Of a DNA stretch of 64,000 nt, positions 35,988-48,073 are shown in pieces. A program made the position numbers and the translations under genes. The first letter of the stretch is position 1. Every line of letters begins with the position of its first letter. Below the pieces are notes generated by a model. It was not told the DNA's origin and did not search any database. It saw nothing but the letters and a program-made list of their open reading frames with translations. This DNA comes from Alitta virens (taxonomy: Eukaryota; Annelida; Polychaeta; Phyllodocida; Nereididae). Location of the stretch: assembly GCA_932294295.1 (NCBI GenBank), contig OW028582.1, forward strand, positions 39,531,204-39,595,203. Reading direction: 5' to 3'.

Positions 35988-38900
35988 AGGGTAAAGCAGT
36001 TTTCAAACTTTTGGTACCCATTTATTAGCAACCTCAACTACCCCCCCCCCCTCAAAACAGGACTAGTACTCTTTTTCTTATATGTCACCTATAGGCAGCA
36101 CACATGTGCACTATATTAGATCCAACCTCCCTCCCCCCCCCCCCCACTTTCTGGGAGCTGTCGTTCCCATTGGCCCCGTTTGGATCTGCTAGTGTTACAA
36201 CAGCTTAGCTCCCCCCCCCCACTTTGAATCTGGTTTAGTCATCTATAATCTCAACAGCAAAACATGCGGATTTATATTAAATATCAGCTTTAACTGCCAC
36301 ACTTATATGTTATAATATGATTCATTTTCAAATTAAAATGAAATAAAAGGTTGTCACAACTTCAACATAGAGTTATGAATGGAAGATTCACTTTATATAC
36401 ATCTTTGCATAATTATTCCTTTTTACTGATAAATACCTTTCTAACTGTAAATCATAAGTATCAATACCAACCATACCAACCAAAAAAGTGTCCGTAGTGT
36501 CAGAATTGTACCCAAATGATATATACGGGTAAAACCTATCATGTGAAGGTTTTAATCGTGAGTTCACTATGACAAAGAATATGGAAGTTAACATTTTGTT
36601 TAAGCAACGAAAATGTTAGATGTTATATTCTCCATTTGGCATATTAACTAATTTGTTTGTTTTTAGAATAATAGGAAAATAGTCTGAATGGAGTATAATG
36701 GCCATTTCACGCAACCGTCCAAGAAAATTATACTATGTATTATTGGACACCGTCTAGGTTTAAAGGGGGGGGGGGGGTGGAGGGTGATAGGAGGTATTAC
36801 CCATGGCCATGGATTGGTTGCTGCTGCAAAAGTGTTGACCAATGGCAAAACGATTTCGACATGTTAATGACCCGTGACAAATTAATAGCTATATATTGCT
36901 TAAGCATGGGCTACAAGAACAATGACTCTTATTCATAGACATTTGGGAGCAAATTCTGCAGTGTCCTAAGAGCCTTTAGAATAATTCACAGACATTTTGG
37001 AGCGAATTTGCCACTCCATTGCACGTGATAGAAAACTGCTGCAAGAACCAACAGGCCGAAAAGGTAAGTTTTGTTTTCTGATCTCTTAGCATTCGATGCA
37101 GCTGTAACGAGTTGTACCAATTTACAAACATATCATGATAGCACACGAGAGTATAATGTGGTGAGATAATACTAAGATAAACAGTAATGAGTTGCAATTA
37201 TTAGAATTAGCTAATGGTGTAGCCAATTCTCCCTCCCCCTTAAAACACAAACCGGCTAATTGGGAAATTTTCCATGTCGCCTATAATAACGAATGTAAGT
37301 AATATTTTCATGTATCAGCAACAAACGTTTACTCCTTCTTGAAACCCTCGAACAATAATTTTCTGAAACAACTATTGTTGCATACTGCTGACTAAATATT
37401 GAAAAATTGGGTTTTCCCCAAGATATAGATCAGTCATTATTTGACCTCAAGCACTTATGATAAATTAAGAGAAGTATGGTTTGTTTTAGTTGAAGTATTT
37501 AAATTTCTATTTGAGTTTGTGTATTGCTGTTTCCCCTTGTTATCTTTTTTTTTTATCTGAAAGAGGGTATGGTGATAATCTCCTTATAATCTAAACATTC
37601 CATACTAAGTCTGACATGCATATTTTCATCACATTTGATTAAGTCTGTAAGTTACTGGCACATGTATATATATATACTGAAAGTGATGTCCAGAGTGTAT
37701 TGGGTAAACTTCATGTGTACATTACTGACAAAAGATGCTTGAAAGTAATGCAGAGTGTTGCAAACAAAATTGAAAGTAATTTTTAACATATAGTATTACC
37801 TAATCAATGGAAGATTGTTTCAAACATGTTTATCTCTAATCCGTTAAGATTGAAATATATCATATACACTGTCTCACTACTCGTCAAAGTGATGGAGATT
37901 TTTGCCAAACCCATAAAGAATATATATGATATTACTCAGCACTGCGTACAAAATAATAATGCAAGTCTCTATTTTCGCAATATTATAGTTGTGAATTATG
38001 TACTTATATCAATAGCATTACTTTATTGGCAGTGGTTCAATCGAAATATAAATGACTAAGATTGAAAGATATATATCGGAAGAGTAAAACAAAGAAGAAT
38101 TTAGAAACTAATGCATGTAACACTGGTATTTGTAAGTAGTTTCACATAGAGTGTGATAAACAGGTAATTCATAGTTCTTAGTAAGTAGTACTTTTTTCAG
38201 TGATTGATGCATATATACTATAGCCATTACTTGTTTTTTTTTACACAATTTGCTAAAATAGATATTTGATCAATTAAATTTTCAATTCGACGTGCTTTGA
38301 AAACATAAAATGATCTTATGCAATCTAATGTCATTAACTTTTGGCTTATTAACATTTATGCAAATTTTAAGATTAATAAGTTCTTTTTTCACTGGGAAAA
38401 TGCCAAAATCAATTAACTGTATGATTAAACTTGTGGTAAAAATTGTAGTTGATATTTTGATGCATTGAAAGGGTTTTTTTTTAGCAGGAATCATGCTAAC
38501 TATGACTATTCTCCGGGAAATTCAATGCTATATACTCTAGGCGAGTTAATGACCAGAAAGCAATGGAGTTTCCAATCCTACTACTGTTGTCTCCATGTGT
38601 CTAAGGCAAACAAGTGGCCTGTAATCTTACAATTTGCTAATGGGGGGGGGGGATATGTAAACAAATAAATAGGCAAACATTTTTGTATTTTTTCCAAGAT
38701 CCAGTTTAAATGTATATCTATTACATTCATCTGTCAAGCATATCATTAGATAATCACGTTCCAGTCAATTTGATACTTGTAATTATCTTCAAGGATAAAC
38801 TATGCAGTATATGGGACATCATTAAAACTTGTTAAACAAAAAATTGGAAATATAGCTATAGAGGATTTGAGAACATTTTCTTGCATTTTCTTGTGGTTTG

Positions 38901-40101
38901 GATGGATGTTGTCCAAATTATACTGAATGAACGTTTTAGATTCTCATGTAAAATAAAGGAATTACGTTGAAATGAAATATTGTAAAAGGCATGCCTGCCA
39001 TTCAGATCCTCGAATATATTTGCAGGAAAGTTAGAAAGAGATCTGAAAATGCATCAAAAGACAGACAGTCTGAGAGAAGTACATTCACTGTAAGTCAGTG
39101 ACCGAGTTTTATTACCCCATGCTACCCTTAATTGTTTATCACCTCTGTTTACCCTGTACCCAATGCTACTTTTATATACTCACAATACTCTATATTTGTT
39201 GATTACAAAGTTACCCCCCCCCCATCCGTCCCCCCTTCACCATAAACTTCAAATTGTATCAGCCTCCCTTATCAAACTTTTGATCTGTCTTGAGATTTCA
39301 CCTTTAGAGACCCCCTGTGAAAACTTCAGAAATGTTGTCATATGCAAGTCTTCTTTATTATTTGGGAATTATTTGGTAACATGCTCCAAATCTCTATAGC
39401 TAGGAACTCGTAAAAAAATTGTGTTCTCAAAAACGTTGTAGGCCATTTCATTGATTTTTGCATGAACAGCATCTTGTTGTGGTTGGGGTTAAACTCAGTT
39501 GTATTCGGAAAGGAGCAATATACTGTATATGTATTGCGAAAGCATAGGCCGACAAATTTAATTACCAGAATCTATCTAAAATGTAGTAGATACATTCCCT
39601 GGATGCAAGGGGTCCAGTATTCATAAATATATATTTCATTGATTGGTCACTCTCAATGCAAGTATGATGAATAGCAATTTGCATATTAATGACTTGCTCA
39701 CTAGAAAACCATGCAGATTGGTTTGGACTAGGAATTTCTCTAAATATTCCTAGGTTTGGATGTAGCCCTGAAGGCTATTTGAAATCGGCGCCCAGCGCCC
39801 ACAGTGCCCAGCCCCCACGACGCCCAGTTACTGCCAATGCAACATTGTAAATATTGACCCAGATGAATTTGTACCCCAAAAAGGAATGCGACTTATCACA
39901 TTATTTGGAACCCCCTGCGCCCTATTATCAAAGATGAAGCAAAAAAACCTCATTTGAAGATCATGTTGAATATGCTTTATTAATAAATAAATCAAAATTG
40001 ATGATTCTTTATCTTATATATTTTCTGTTTAATTACTGCATATTTTGCAATTCATAGAAATTCATATCAACCCTGTGGCAGGAACTGACATATCTACATC
40101 A

Positions 40102-40322
40102 GCAGGGCCGTAGCCTGGGAAAAAGTCTAGGGGGGGGGAGGGGGTAGTTCGGTCAAAGGTCATGTTTCTGATTTTCTGCTGTTCATTTCAGTAACCATAT
40201 AATTACTCTTTTTTGGCTAGTTCTGCCCCCCCCCCCCCTGGAAGGCTTCTGATCAGGGGCCTCGGGTGATTCAGCGAACATTTATAAATAAATTTAATAC
40301 CTTGCTACGCTGCTCACTGCTG
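40102..40322. mobile_element. MITE-like element with poly-G/poly-C halves
   Basis: The left end CAGCAGGGCCGTAGCCTGGG with a G-run is mirrored by a C-run and CCTTGCTACGCTGCTCACTG at the right. The ends are imperfect inverted repeats. Confidence 0.4.
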
Positions 40323-40490
40323 TGGTCTATGGCATGTTGAACAATGTTTAAACGCTGATAACACTATATTTCATATTCCAGATTCAGCCATTTTACATTG
40401 TTTAGCCTATACAGTCTTACTACTGTTCGAATTGGCTCATAAAGGGAAAGTGGTCTTTTGTGACGTCATCAGTTGTTATTATTCTCCAAA

Positions 40491-40520
40491 CAGATTCAGA
40501 TTCAGATTCTCTTTATTTTG
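40491..40520 (-). mobile_element. LINE/SINE 3' tail remnant, minus strand
   Basis: On the minus strand AAAATAAAGAGAATCTGAAT continues into repeated GAATCT, the tail pattern of some non-LTR elements. Little body sequence remains. Confidence 0.4.
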
Positions 40521-42104
40521 CAAACAAATATTTACAAATTATTTTCATCCTTAGGAAATATATGGGGTTGAAAAGTATATGGAAAAAATAGTTTATTTTG
40601 AATCCTAATTATAAAGACCTGTCTAAGTATTAATTGCAAATTTTCAATTTATCACCTGATTGGACTAAATATAAATAAAATAATTTCCCTCTCCTCTACG
40701 AATTACAGTATATATGCCATGTTTGGTGTCATTTTGCATGAATTTTTATAATAAAAGGGATGGTGATGTTTACCATCTACACTTCCACTAAGTTTGACAC
40801 TTGAAGTGCAGTCTTATCAGACCACAGTCACCCTTAATTGGACCCATATGGTGAACACCTGCACCTTGCTATGCTTGGCTGATCACAAGGCCCACGCTGA
40901 TTGGGGGGGGGGGGGCACTCTCAAGATTTTAACCAAAATAATTATTCCAGATATGGAAATCTGGCAATTTTTTCATTCCAAGGATATATTAAAATTTCGT
41001 ATGAAACTATGCTTTTGGTATCCATGGCAACCACTGGCTGCTATGGCTGCCTAGTTACCAACACCTACTGTGCTGAGGCAGGTAATATTTACCAGACAAT
41101 TCCTGAAATAACTTGGCACATGATTTAAAAGAATTTGTTTTAAGTAAGGGACATTTTTTAAAAGCAAACAAGCAAGCTGCTGGTTGTCCAGCTTGAAAAA
41201 AGCAATTGTTTACAACATTAACAAGTCATTGCCCTTGTAAAATGTGAAGGGAATGGTATTAGACAGGAATACATAGTTTCAAAGATGCTGCATTGAAGTT
41301 CCCTGTTCATCAATTTTAATCCCTTGTCAAAGGTCAAGTTCAAGAATAAATTGTGGCAATTTTTCTGTAATTCCAAGGTGATATGTTATATGTAATGTAA
41401 CAGAAAAACCACACAAATGGCATATCATATGAAAGCTAATCAATTAAATGAAAATATGGTTCATCAAGTGCTGCTTACTGTTTCTAGTTTGGATAAATGA
41501 ATAACAATAGGGTAAAGTAAAGAAGTATATAAAGGCTTGGCTTAGGTTTGTTTTTTTTAACTCTTATTTAGTGATCTCTCATATTTTACCATGCAATTTG
41601 GGGCTACCCTTCCATAAACAAAACACTCTCCTTCTTCATGATTTAAAAAGATATTGATAAGATAATCTACTCACTAATAGTATGGCTATTGTGGTAGAGA
41701 CATAAAATTTAATCATAAAGCATACAATATTTATTATAACATATTCCAATTGCATAATCGTAAAACTAATGAGAGTGAAGATATTTTATCAAACGTATTG
41801 CGTATAGTTTTACGCACGGTTTATAATAGAGAAGCATTTTCACTCGAATTTATTGGTCTATTTATTCCTCTGTAGTACAAATCACCACGTAGTTGAATAC
41901 ATGTAATAAATGTAGAATTGTTCTTGCGTATATTTATATAAATTTCATCAAATATAAAGTAACACTATAGAAGATATTTGAGTCCCCACTTAGCCTATTT
42001 TCCAACTTATTTCAATACTATTTGCCTGAATAAGACAGATGAAGGCATTTATTGTAAACAGCTCTAACTTCGCTCCTAATTTTGAGACAGGTCATTAAGT
42101 AAAG

Positions 42105-42400
42105 TTTAAAAAGCTTACTGTAAATCCTACTGTAACTTAATGGCAGCTCATTTGCCTGGATCTTAATGTAGTTTATACAATACAAAATTCTAACTGTATT
42201 TTCTAACTGTATTTAGAAAATACAGCATGGTTACTATAGCATTTTCAGTAAATTAATTGGTATTTTAAATAAAACTGCAGCAGCATACTGTACATTTTAC
42301 AAGAAATAATTGGCTTACTGTATACACATTTTGAGCTGTGTTACTGTAAATTTTACAACAGTTTATTGTAATTTGTACAGCAGTAATGTTTGATCTGTAA
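42105..42400. repeat. ACTGTAAATTTTAC-type inverted repeat region
   Basis: Several copies of TTACTGTAAATTTTACA-like words in both orientations and a GGCAGCTCATTTGCC inverted word suggest a degraded MITE just upstream of the kinase exon. Confidence 0.4.
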
Positions 42401-42846
42401 TTTGAAAATAAAGCACACACTTTAAATAATTTACTTGTGTATTTCACATTTATGATATCAATAAAAACTGAACAACATGATATTACCTAAAAAATAATTG
42501 GAATATTAACAGACGCATCAGACTCAAATTGTGACTGCAGAGTTATATGTCTCTCTTGTGTTTTACTAACAAGTTGACTTTTTACAGTCAATACCTTAGG
42601 CCAGATGAAGTGTCTCAATATTTATGACCATGGAGACAAGAGTACTTGTATGAATTTTCCAACTGTCCCAATACGTTTTTAGGGAACTTTATCATTAACA
42701 ATGTTTTTTTAGTTTTACACCACTTCTGCCTGTGTGCACTGGAACATATCACCACTTGCCTGCCAATTGATACTACTTGTATATAGCTAAATATTCATAT
42801 TGCATAAACGCCATGTAGCTAATTCTTATCTTTTGCTTCATTGCAG

Positions 42847-43886
42847 TTCAAAATGGCCTTCAAAATTCCAAAGCTTCGTCTAATTAAGCGAGGAATACAG
42901 ATTCCTTCGGACATAAAACAGAGCGAGAGGAAGTCAGTTGAGCTTGTGAAAGTCATCGGCAAAGGATCCTTCGGAAGCGTATCATTATGCAGTAAAGATG
43001 GAAATTTATTTGTTATGAAAGAAATGCTGCGTGGGGATGACAACCTTGAACAAAAACTTTTTCTGAAAGAAGCAACTTTGTTGCAAATGACTGATCATGT
43101 AAACATTGTGAAATTTGACAGTGTTGTCGTTGGCAGCTCACTGCTCAGCAACACCATGGCACTGTTAATGGAATATGTGACATTTGACTTCAGTGTATTG
43201 GATGAGCCTCTGGAGGTCAGCTCATTGGCAGACTTTCTCACACTGCTGGATGGGAGTGACTTTCACGGTTTTGAACATGTAAACAGATTCATTGCTTGTG
43301 ATGTTTGTGCTGGGTTGACATATCTTCACAACAACGGGATAGTGCACAGAGACCTGAAACCTGCAAATATCCTGGTGTCTAATCAGCACTATAGTCAACT
43401 TGGGGAAGATGGATTAGCTAAGTACTGGCAGAGCAGACCTGTCGTGGCGAAGCTAACAGATTTTGGCGAAAGTCGGGCAAGGCTAGTTCAAACTGCTTCC
43501 CTGCAGGTGACCAGAACTTCCAACATTGCAAGAGGAACACCTGTATTCATGGCCCCCGAAGCCTTTGACAGTAATCGTCTTCCCAGTGCTTCAATCGAAG
43601 ACTTCAAGCGTATGGATGTCTGGTCTTTTGGGATGGTGCTGTTTACATTGCTCAATGCAGATGTACGACATCCGTATGAACTGGAGCTGAAGGAAAATCC
43701 AGCTTCATCACAACAAATGGCACAAGCAGTCCTGAGAAGACTAATGGTCAGGAAGCAGCTTCCTAGGCACAGTATTAAGTATGAAGACAACAGAAAAAAC
43801 CTTTGGTCAGATATCATGAGGGTGCAGTTCATCGACCGCCCAAGTATGGAGAAAGTGACAGAGATGCTGCAGTCTGTAGATAGCGG
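42847..43886 (+). CDS. Giant-element gene, exon 1: complete protein kinase domain
   Basis: The exon follows CATTGCAG, with ATG at 42853, and ends before GTGAGA in phase 2, giving about 345 residues. All kinase landmarks are present: glycine loop GKGSFGSV (36-43), lysine K56, helix-C glutamate E73, catalytic HRDLKPAN (165-172), DFG (203-205), APE (234-236), D255 in DVWSFG and R329 near the end. The enzyme should be catalytically competent; HRDLKPAN favours Ser/Thr or TKL-like specificity. The substrate is unknown. The whole domain lies in one exon without introns, which hints at capture through a processed copy. It is joined by phase-matched exons to a protease and a MULE transposase. It could instead be a separate gene ending early, but no stop follows within the exon. 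Confidence 0.9.
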
Positions 43887-44061
43887 GTGAGAATTTAATA
43901 GCCTACAATACTGTATTTCTTCAATTGAAGCAATACTAAGCAGGGATGATACCTGAATGAGAAAACTAAGATATTCTTTTGACCAGCTTAATACTATGAA
44001 AGAGTGCTTACGACCTTAGTGTTAATAACTCCATGATTAATTTATGAATTATGTTTTACAG

Positions 44062-44114
44062 GTGTTCCCCTGGTTCCAGCAGTAACCACAAACAAAGGAA
44101 CCTGAATCTAAAAG
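44062..44114 (+). CDS. Giant-element gene, exon 2: short linker
   Basis: A 53-bp exon between TTTTACAG and GTATAC, phase 2 in and 1 out, giving CSPGSSSNHKQRNLNLK, a basic and serine-rich linker. Its phases fit both the kinase exon and the repeat exon exactly, which is the main evidence. Confidence 0.65.
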
Positions 44115-44363
44115 GTATACAGATTTCTATAACTATGTTTATTATGTATTAATGATTTTGTAATATACAACACAGAGAGTGGGACCATTGTTCTGATATT
44201 GAACATATCCTACTGCATGCATCTTATGTGAAGTAAGATAAAGGCACACTGGGCAAACCTGTTAAATTGGCGGTCTGAAGTATTCATCATTAGTTCAGTT
44301 GTCACTGTTGTAATCAACAGACAAATACATATGCCGATAATAACAAAGTTGTCACTTTCACAG

Positions 44364-44597
44364 AAATGGAAGACTACAGTCCACCCATCAAACGTCAATG
44401 CTTCTCGGTAGACAATGAAAATGAGGGCCAGTCCAAAGCAACAGATGATAATGCGAGCCAGTCCCAAGCAACTGATGAGAATGCAAGCCAGTCCCAAGCA
44501 ACTGATGAGAACGCAAGCTGGTCCAGAGCAACTGATGGGAATGTGAATCAGTCTAAAGCCACCGATGAGGATGGCAGCCAGTCAGACGCATTTTGTG
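44364..44597 (+). CDS. Giant-element gene, exon 3: ten-residue repeat linker
   Basis: A 234-bp phase 1-1 exon (TTTCACAG acceptor, GTAAGT donor). After EMEDYSPPIKRQCFS, with a possible short basic nuclear signal, come about five units of the ten-residue repeat QSQATDENAS with variants, rich in Ser, Thr, Asp and Glu. These could be phosphorylation targets of the upstream kinase; that is speculation. The 30-bp DNA repeat may vary in copy number between element copies. Confidence 0.75.
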
Positions 44598-46454
44598 GTA
44601 AGTACATGTATATGATTACACTTTTTCAAAAACATAGGAACATTCCAAGTAGTAACCAATTGTAAAATTCTGCACACGGGAGCCACTCCTTTATGTATCT
44701 TTTTGTCATATGGCACACTGTAAAAGACCAGTTTTCCATATGACCATCAGCAGTTGGCTTTATGTTGTTGTGGCCATTGCTCTTGCCTCATGTGCATGCG
44801 GTCCAGGGTTGGGTTCTGAGACCGTCTCCACTATATCAGGCTCACATCATTGTTTTTCAATTATACTGCACAACACATTTCTTACTGCCAATGTGTTAAC
44901 TACACATATACACAGACTAGTTTTGGTTCGGCTTGGTACGTCATGTTGTCACTTAACACTTGTGTGATGTCACCTCAAAGCCCAGCGACCTAAAAACCTA
45001 GTTAAACCATCTCTTGTGACTCCATGATTAAACAAAATAATTGGTTAAACTGTGCAGCTGATAGGCTGTGCATTGACTTCAGAAATTGTATTATCGAAAT
45101 AGAGAGCAAGAGAAAAGGACATATTGTTTTAGTTTATGAAATTTCATTTCAACTACCTACTTGTCAGATTTGCACTTAACAAGAATTGCGTTAAGTCAGC
45201 ACATGAACATCTAATTATTCTGTAATTTCCTAGTCAGACCTTTAATACCATAAGCTATAGACAATAAGAGATTTTTAATTTTGTTTAGGTGAGTAAATAG
45301 GCAAAACATGTGCTTAATCATTGTAAGACGTCAAGCTCTTGTCTGAGGTGGCGTCTAGATTCAATTGGTGGACAGTTCACCTGCAAATAATCTTACCAAA
45401 AGATCCCCACCAATCACCACCCCAGCTGTTTTGCTGATGAAACAGTAATGAAAGCTCTGGTTGCACAGTTAACGAAATGGCAGTAAGCAATTATAGTACC
45501 TTGGAATTGTTCATCAGATAGGAAATGTAACACTGGTCAGCAGGCTAATTAATAAGAATTGTATTTGTGTCCATTAGATATATAGTTACTGTGCATATGG
45601 AAAGTGCAGCCCTCTAAGGCTAGTTCTTGCTCTGGCAAAGGCACCGGGTAGTAGCGTCGGGTACATACAAGGGACTGTCAATGCTGTTAGGTCCGGATTA
45701 TATGGTAGCTGTTACAACCATTAGCACTTACTGCCAAATTAGCAGACCTGGCAGGTTAAATTAGCTTATTTGAAAACCTTTCATGCTTACCATACCCAGA
45801 GCACTTACTGGTATTTGTCAACAAGCCTTACGTTATATTGTTGCTTGGTAAGCAATTTTGTCTGCCTGCCAGTGCCGGGCAAAGTACCTTACTGACATTA
45901 TAAAGGCACAGATAAACGTCATGTGGCCTCAGTCATGTGCGTCGTTAGCTTCATTACTCCTCAATACATTTTACTACGCAGCTCCTTTAATTTTCGTCTG
46001 ATTTTCAAATTTCACATTTTATGGTGTACAAAAATGTGTAGGTGTTTCCCTGATAGCATGAATTGATACCTGAACTATTTTTAAAACGACTCTGAAATTG
46101 CGTATCAGCAATGCTCTATTTTACGTTGCAATGAATATGCTTTCAGGTGTATATGGCTACGCACAAACTTCCTTACTGTTATATTTGTCTGTGATACTTG
46201 CATTTCTAAAAGTTAATGGTGATATTAGTACATTTGCCATCAATGTTTTTGGATTCAGCAGTAGCCCACAAAAAAAGTAAATAATTTTTGTGGAAACTGA
46301 AACAATTGTCTGGAGCAGTTACAAATTTGACAGAAATGATTGACTTTTCTAAGAGTTTTAGTTTGGGAAGATATTTTTAAATTCTAATACATCAATGTTT
46401 GACCTTATGCATATGAAAAACATTTTCTATAGCATTTTTTTCTTGTCATTTCAG
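44598..46454. other. Intron between repeat linker and protease exons
   Basis: A 1.86-kb intron. No exon or clear repeat was recognised. Confidence 0.55.
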
Positions 46455-47453
46455 GTCTCATGCATGTCCACGGGAACTTCCACCAGGCCACCGAAGGCGT
46501 CTTCGAGCATGAGGCAGCAGGGGCACAGTGCAGCACAATATGTGTGATGGCCGTCCTGGCAGCACAACAAAAAGCAGCATCCGCATGGTCTCCGGCTGAT
46601 GTTGACAGCATTTTACTTCGGGGAGACATATGTCACCAGGCAAGACTCATGGAGCTCGGGTGGCCTCAGTCAAGAAGAGAGCCTCGTCTGGATATTGATG
46701 AGATTGGCACTACGATGACAATCCGGATCGGAGACACCAGTTTGTCTGCCAGTTTAGGCGTACTGGAGAATCCACAGTTTGGATTTTCTAGCCAAATAAA
46801 AAACTTGTTGAGAAAAGCCCTCAGTCACATCGGGAATAACGGTTTCATCATCAGGATGTTTGAGAAATGTCGAGCAATTATACCTGGAAAGCAAGGAAAC
46901 TTTAGTTTGTTTGATCCACACTCCTGTGACGAATTTGGCTTGCCTGATCCGAATGGCAAAGCATGTGTTTTGCACTTTGACGATGTTAACAGTCTTGTTC
47001 ATTACTTTGGGATGCTCGTGCAAGGGGCAAAAGATGAACAGGTTGATGTCCATGGGGTGAAAATGACCATCCTATCAGAAGTGGCATCACACCATAACAA
47101 AAGTACTGATGAAACGTCTGAACAATGCAATGAGTCACTCAATAATGTTGACAGCTTCAGTGGCGACAATAACATTGCCATCTCTCAAAATAGTCCACCC
47201 AGGGATCAAGAACGCTACGTTTTGAACAATAACAGTGATGAAGACATTATCTTGGGCAGTGTCACTGACGCTACAGTGACTACACACTCCAGTCCAACCC
47301 GTTATTACGATGGTTGGGATGAACACCAAGATTCAGTATATTGCAGTAAGACACAGCATGATCATGACAACAATCAACTCAACAATGCAGATCCCTCTGA
47401 CGTCACGATCATCAATGACAGTAACAGCAGCAACAGCAGCAATATGTCAGAAG
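46455..47453 (+). CDS. Giant-element gene, exon 4: C76-like (herpes-tegument-type) cysteine protease
   Basis: A 999-bp phase 1-1 exon (CATTTCAG acceptor, GTAAGG donor). The N-terminal half matches the herpesvirus tegument USP (peptidase C76, Herpes_teg_N) pattern, which also occurs in metazoan transposon-like proteins. GNFHQ carries the oxyanion-type Gln (codon 10 of the exon), AGAQC the candidate nucleophile Cys (codon 25, bases 46529-46531), W-x5-VDSILLRGD follows, and LFDPHSCD supplies the Asp-x-His pair (codons 153 and 155). The family cleaves ubiquitin or ubiquitin-like modifiers. The remaining 130 residues are acidic, Asn/Ser-rich and disordered. The catalytic residues look intact. The element is not a virus; only the protease family is shared. 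Confidence 0.72.
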
Positions 47454-47783
47454 GTAAGGAGCTTTTCAGTGATTTGATTTTCGGCGGAACTTTTCCTTTT
47501 GTGAGCTATCTTTGGCTAAACTGCCCTCCAAAACACTTGATGTTGTCATTTCCTTACTCTGCTTTGTGATTTTCCTATAATTACTAGGTTAGGGCAATCC
47601 ATCATGCATTAACATTAAAGTGATTAATATTAAAATGGCTAATGATGACTGTATATACATATAAGGATGCAGAAATGAATGGGGACTGCCTCTTTATGGT
47701 CATAAACAACATTCAAAATAACATGCCAAGCATAAAGTAGGCATATGAGTATCAGTTAAAACAAAACATCATATAGTCGATTT

Positions 47784-48073
47784 GCTGAGATGTCTTTTGG
47801 TTATGTTGGTGCTATCTTATGGAATTTGTTGCCATCAAGTTTAAAGGATGTAAACAACCTGATTGGTTTTAAATATGCCTTGAAACACCACATTTTAGTT
47901 TAATTATTTTATGAATCTTACTTTTATATATTTCTGTTTTTATACGCCTTTTGTTTTAAATGTTTTTTATACTATATTGTTCAATATAACATATTGTTTT
48001 TATGGGCCATCTGCATAACAGCTGTGCTGATGATGCAACCCATATAAAATGTATTGGAATAAATAAATAAATA
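47784..48073 (+). mobile_element. LINE 3'-end fragment
   Basis: The peptide FGYVGAILWNLLPSSLKDVN followed by LIGFKYALKHHIL is the WNxLP-x-F(K)xxLK C terminus of many LINE ORF2 proteins. Its stop is at 47901-47903, followed by an untranslated region and an AATAAATAAATAAATA tail at 48058-48073. A severely 5'-truncated insertion nested in the intron. Confidence 0.75.

Larger units (their letters stand above)
27699..42846. other. Left non-coding arm of the giant element
   Basis: About 15 kb with no recognised exon on either strand. It holds a long G-run (about 27789-27808), three palindromic copies of the terminal motif, MITE-like and simple repeats (listed separately), a TCC-rich tract near 32358-32403, and many further G/C homopolymers. 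A promoter or 5' untranslated exon for the kinase gene may lie here but cannot be placed. Confidence 0.55.

Noticed and set aside
42847..47453. Kinase and protease exons as internal exons of the KDZ-like gene
   Set aside because: The phase of the KDZ exons and the KDZ protein block join directly across the gap, and terminal repeats with a target duplication separate the two genes.
46455..47453. An integrated herpes-like virus or a Teratorn-like fusion element
   Set aside because: Only the protease family is shared. No polymerase, capsid or packaging genes were seen, and the ends and transposase are of MULE type.
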